Below are positions 61,119-64,000 of a stretch of DNA of 64,000 bases, in pieces. Below the pieces are notes generated by a model, which was not told where the DNA came from, made no database searches, and saw only the letters and a list, made by a program, of their open reading frames with translations. How positions within the stretch are numbered: the stretch's first letter is position 1; each line of letters opens with the position of its first letter. Origin of the DNA: an uncultured Latescibacterota bacterium. GTDB lineage: Bacteria > Latescibacterota > UBA2968 > UBA8231. Location of the stretch: positions 2,790,001-2,854,000 of the forward strand of contig OY282352.1 in assembly GCA_958295495.1 (NCBI GenBank), read 5' to 3'. The position numbers and the translations under genes were made by a program.

Positions 61119-62317
61119 AGAACTTCAGGCTTCGTCTCGTGCTGCTCGCGCCAGCGCTGTTGAAGGTCCCGCATGTACACCGCCCCCAGCACATAGGAGA
61201 CTGAGGCGATGAGGCTGAGTAGGCCGGCGATAAATACGATCAGTACGCGCTCGGGCTTGGCCTTGATTTCGGGCGGAGTAGCCGGGTCGAGCACCTGCAC
61301 GGTCGTAGTGGCGTCCTTGGCCTCGATCAGGGCTTGGGCCTCCTGTTGCAGCAGGACCAGCAACAGGGACATCTGCACGAGCACATCCTTTTCGAGGGTC
61401 GCGTACTCTTGGGCCACGCCCGGGATCTGCTTCAGCGGCAGGAAGAGGTTTTCGTCTAGCTCTAGTTGCAGCGATTTGTCTTGCAGCACACTGTTGTCGG
61501 TGGGTTTGAGGCCATCGCGCAAGAAAGCCAGAGTCGCCTCCCGCAGTAGAATTTCGCGCTCGAGCTTTTTGACCTTGTCGTGGTCGGAACCTAGTCCAGA
61601 TTGAATGAGCCGTTGGCGCTCAATTGCGAGCTCTAGCGCGGCGGTATTCATTGAGGTGGCAGTTAGAATCGCAGCGCGGGCTTGGTCCCCGATTGAGATG
61701 GCGTTGTGCTCGGACTGGAACTTCTCCAGCCGCTTCATCTTGTTCTCTAGCTTTTCATCCTCTTCTCGCAAAAGCCCGCGGATAAAATTCAAGCGCTCAG
61801 AGGCGATCTTATGCGAGAACCGCTTGTTGGTGCTATCGAGCAGGACGATGTAATAATTGGCCATATCCGCGGCCATCTGCGGCTCTGGGGCGAGCACTGA
61901 GACCGCAAGCATGCCCTCTTCGGTCATGTCGGCCGTGGTTTTGTCGGCGAGGGTCTCGAGCGCGTCGGTCAGGGTGCGCGCCTCGTAGTGCTGCATCAAG
62001 TCGAATTTCTCGACCATTCGCCGCCGCGTCGTCGCGCTTCGGATGGTCGCGAGAGAAATGTCAGACGGCGTACCCCTTTCCCCGAGGCGCAAAGTAGGTA
62101 TGGGTAAGGACGAGAGCAGGCTGGAAAAACCGAAACTCTGCTTTTCTTCTTGGGGAGGCAGAATTTGCACGGTGGCCTCGTATTCCTTGGGCAAGAGGAA
62201 GCTGAGGCCACCGGCCAAGACGCATAAGGCCAAGGTGCCGCCGATGATTAGCCATCTGCCTGCGTGTAGTGCCGTTAGCAAATCGATGATGTCGATTTCT
62301 TTTTTTTGGGTATTCAT
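61115..62317 (-). CDS. Wzz/GumC-type polysaccharide chain-length protein
   Basis: 400 residues. Two membrane helices (WLIIGGTLALCVLAGGLSFL near 21-40; VLIVFIAGLLSLIASVSYVL near 350-370) enclose a long periplasmic part with coiled coil (LREEDEKLENKMKRLEKFQS). The N-terminal IDIIDLLTALHAGRWLI and the proline-rich LDPATPPEIKAKPER before the second helix are the Wzz signature. There is no tyrosine kinase domain. It sets chain length and couples polymer synthesis to the outer-membrane exporter encoded just upstream. Confidence 0.9.
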   Translation of the reverse strand: MNTQKKEIDIIDLLTALHAGRWLIIGGTLALCVLAGGLSFLLPKEYEATVQILPPQEEKQSFGFSSLLSSLPIPTLRLGERGTPSDISLATIRSATTRRRMVEKFDLMQHYEARTLTDALETLADKTTADMTEEGMLAVSVLAPEPQMAADMANYYIVLLDSTNKRFSHKIASERLNFIRGLLREEDEKLENKMKRLEKFQSEHNAISIGDQARAAILTATSMNTAALELAIERQRLIQSGLGSDHDKVKKLEREILLREATLAFLRDGLKPTDNSVLQDKSLQLELDENLFLPLKQIPGVAQEYATLEKDVLVQMSLLLVLLQQEAQALIEAKDATTTVQVLDPATPPEIKAKPERVLIVFIAGLLSLIASVSYVLGAVYMRDLQQRWREQHETKPEVL

Positions 62318-62344
62318 AAAGTCGTGCTCCTTGGGATTCTTTGT

Positions 62345-64000
62345 CTAAAGAGACCGCACCGCGAGTACGAGGGCTAGGATACTAGCGGCGGTGCGGATAG
62401 TCTCTTGGGTGAGTGCCCAGTAGTTGATGCGTTCCTTCTGGGGCACCCATATTTCATCGCCAACCTCGACGAGCAGGTCGCCTTCGAGTTTCTCGCGGAC
62501 GCCAGTGCGCGCCCGGACTAGGCGGGCATTGCGTTTGTCGGCGTCGTACAAGTACCCGCCGGCCTTGGTTATGTAGTAGCGCACGTCGCGGCCTATCTCG
62601 TAGTCGATCAGCCCGGCTCGTTGCACTTGGCCACTGACGCTGACGGTGTGCCGCTGCATGGGAAAAAAGATCACGTCGCCGCTGGCGAGTAGGATGTTCT
62701 GCCCCTCGTCGCCATCGACAAACAACCGCTCGAAATCGACCGCGACCCGCCCCTTTTCCTCGCGGGTTTTGGTCTTGAGATAAGCCCGATCCTCGATGTT
62801 CATGTAGGTGAGGCCCGCCACCTCGCTCTGTCTTTGTAGCTGCTCTAGCTGCGGGTCGCTCTCGGCCCGGACCCTAGTGCGAATCACTCGGGCGCCAATG
62901 AGAGACGCCTCGTCGGTTAGGCCACCGGCCGCTGCCACCACGTCCTTGACACGAGTGACTCCAGGTTCGATGCGGTAGCGGCCTTGGAACCGGACCTCGC
63001 CAGAAATCGCGACCGCGTGCGTGGAGCGCCACAGCGACCGCGCACGGATGAATACCGCGTCGTTAGGGCGTAGCTCAATGTGGCGAATTTTCTCGTAGTC
63101 CAGCTCCTCCAGCGTCTCTTTGTCGCCGCTCAACTCGATGAATTCGGCCTGCTCGGTCCCCTCCTGAAAGCGCCAGAGTTCGGCGCTGATCAGCGGCTTG
63201 GAGCGGCGCAAACCCTTGGCCAATGTCACTAGGTCGCCGAGGGTATCCCCGGGTAGGAACTCGTATTCGCCCTCTTCGTTGACTGCGCCGAAGATGTACA
63301 CCGAATGGTTGCGGAACGAGACGTGGACCACGTCGCCCATGCGCACGTAGGGGTTGTGCGCGAGGTTGCCGGTGGCGAGGAACATGTCGAGGTCCACGCG
63401 CTCGACGGTGCCGTCGTGGTGGAACACCTTGATGGAGCGCCGGCCGGTGTCGCGGTTAGTACCCCGATTCGCGCGCAGGCGCTGCTCACCGACGCCTTGG
63501 CCCTGCAACCGGTCCCTAAAACCGCCGGCCTGCTTGATTATATCCGCAACCCGCGTGGTCGGATGGATAGTGAAGCTGCCCTCGTTGATCACCGCGCCAG
63601 TGACGTATGCCGTAAAGAAGCGCATACTCACGAGCGAGATGCTGATTTCCACGTTGGGATACTTGTTTTGGATTGCGGTCGAGAGGTGCTCTTTGGCCGC
63701 AGTCAGCGACAGGCCCGAAATGTGAAACGAACCGACGGTGGGGATGAGGACATTTCCCTCTGGATCGATCTGCAGCGTGTAGGGCTGGTCGAATTCTCCC
63801 CAGATGTAGAGTTGCAATACGTCGTTGGGACCGACGATGTACGCGTCTGGGTCTATGTCGCGATCTTGACCGATGCGCGTCTTGTCCACGTTTAAGCTGC
63901 CGGGCAGGCGAGCCTTACCGGAGGTCAAATCCTGATTTAGGTCTGGTAGGTCGGCCGCGGAAAGGGCCTGTAGTTTGGCTCCGCCGCCGCCCAGATTGAT
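62345..64000 (-). CDS. Wza-type polysaccharide export protein with SLBB domains (partial)
   Basis: At least 552 codons; the frame is open to the right edge of the window, so the start and signal peptide lie outside. YIVGPNDVLQLYIWGEFDQP is the poly_export domain (PF02563 type) and NVLIPTVGSFHISGLSLTAA its second half. Several SLBB modules follow (AYVTGAVINEGSFTIHP; AISGEVRFQGRYRIEPGVTR; VSVSGQVQRAGLIDYEIG), ending with a helical region near AASILALVLAVRSL that may cross the membrane. It forms the outer-membrane channel for a capsule or exopolysaccharide, with the Wzz-type protein downstream. Confidence 0.88.
   Translation of the reverse strand: MNLGGGGAKLQALSAADLPDLNQDLTSGKARLPGSLNVDKTRIGQDRDIDPDAYIVGPNDVLQLYIWGEFDQPYTLQIDPEGNVLIPTVGSFHISGLSLTAAKEHLSTAIQNKYPNVEISISLVSMRFFTAYVTGAVINEGSFTIHPTTRVADIIKQAGGFRDRLQGQGVGEQRLRANRGTNRDTGRRSIKVFHHDGTVERVDLDMFLATGNLAHNPYVRMGDVVHVSFRNHSVYIFGAVNEEGEYEFLPGDTLGDLVTLAKGLRRSKPLISAELWRFQEGTEQAEFIELSGDKETLEELDYEKIRHIELRPNDAVFIRARSLWRSTHAVAISGEVRFQGRYRIEPGVTRVKDVVAAAGGLTDEASLIGARVIRTRVRAESDPQLEQLQRQSEVAGLTYMNIEDRAYLKTKTREEKGRVAVDFERLFVDGDEGQNILLASGDVIFFPMQRHTVSVSGQVQRAGLIDYEIGRDVRYYITKAGGYLYDADKRNARLVRARTGVREKLEGDLLVEVGDEIWVPQKERINYWALTQETIRTAASILALVLAVRSL

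Overview
The window is a stretch of a GC-rich bacterial genome. Its content is dominated by large secreted proteins ending in a FlgD-like/CHU_C-type Ig module (TPNGDGIND ... WDGRD ... PPG.Y), FG-GAP/VCBS proteins and one NYPNPFN sorting-type tail. This profile fits the FCB (Fibrobacterota-Chlorobiota-Bacteroidota) neighbourhood; a Latescibacterota-like lineage is my best guess. It is an inference from gene content, because no rRNA or tRNA is present. Short AT-richer islands (about 41-52 kb and 59.5-60.5 kb) differ in codon use from the rest and look acquired.

Layout. 0-0.7 kb: HEPN/MNT toxin-antitoxin pair. 0.7-13.3 kb: secreted FlgD-tailed proteins, a CBM9-like protein, a large outer-membrane-like protein and a DUF6785-type membrane protein. 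13.4-15.1 kb: gene graveyard (frameshifted FG-GAP gene, tail of a sigma-54 activator) plus an intact hicAB. 15.2-21.8 kb: two further CBM9-like proteins, an amidohydrolase and a sugar-type ABC importer operon on the minus strand that has no ATPase gene. 22.1-34.2 kb: a second cassette of FlgD-tailed proteins, the second outer-membrane-like paralogue, an isochorismatase-fold hydrolase, an orphan HicB and the second DUF6785-type protein. 34.2-40.3 kb: unknown secreted and membrane-anchored proteins, an enolase-superfamily dehydratase and a seventh FlgD-tailed protein.

40.3-52.2 kb: a type III-D-like CRISPR-Cas effector operon on the plus strand, bounded by gene debris. Its genes are a cold-shock domain fused to a TIGR03986 RAMP, an IS4-family insertion at the very end of that gene, a Card1/Can2-like CARF protein with an altered nuclease site, a compact Cas10 with intact GGDD, a Cas7-Csx10 fusion, a tandem Cas7-Cas7 protein, Csx19, and a truncated second CARF gene. 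I see no CRISPR array, cas6, cas1 or cas2. Fragments of a second Cas10 and of the molybdenum-hydroxylase FAD-subunit gene lie just upstream. That FAD-subunit fragment is inverted relative to the intact gene at 55.5-56.4 kb, so inverted homologous segments flank the island.

52.4-59.5 kb: a CRTAC1-type FG-GAP protein, an MBL-fold hydrolase and a complete three-subunit molybdenum hydroxylase operon with a MoaD-like protein. 59.7-60.5 kb: a Panacea-domain antitoxin overlapping a small two-helix membrane protein. 60.7-64 kb: dUTPase, Wzz-type chain-length protein and a Wza/SLBB polysaccharide export protein running off the right edge.

Two candidate systems stand out. One is the rearranged type III-D-like CRISPR module with three fusion architectures. 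The other is the recurring cassette of FlgD/discoidin-like secreted protein, outer-membrane-like protein and DUF6785 membrane protein beside carbohydrate genes, which could be a surface uptake or attachment system analogous in logic, not in sequence, to a polysaccharide utilisation locus.
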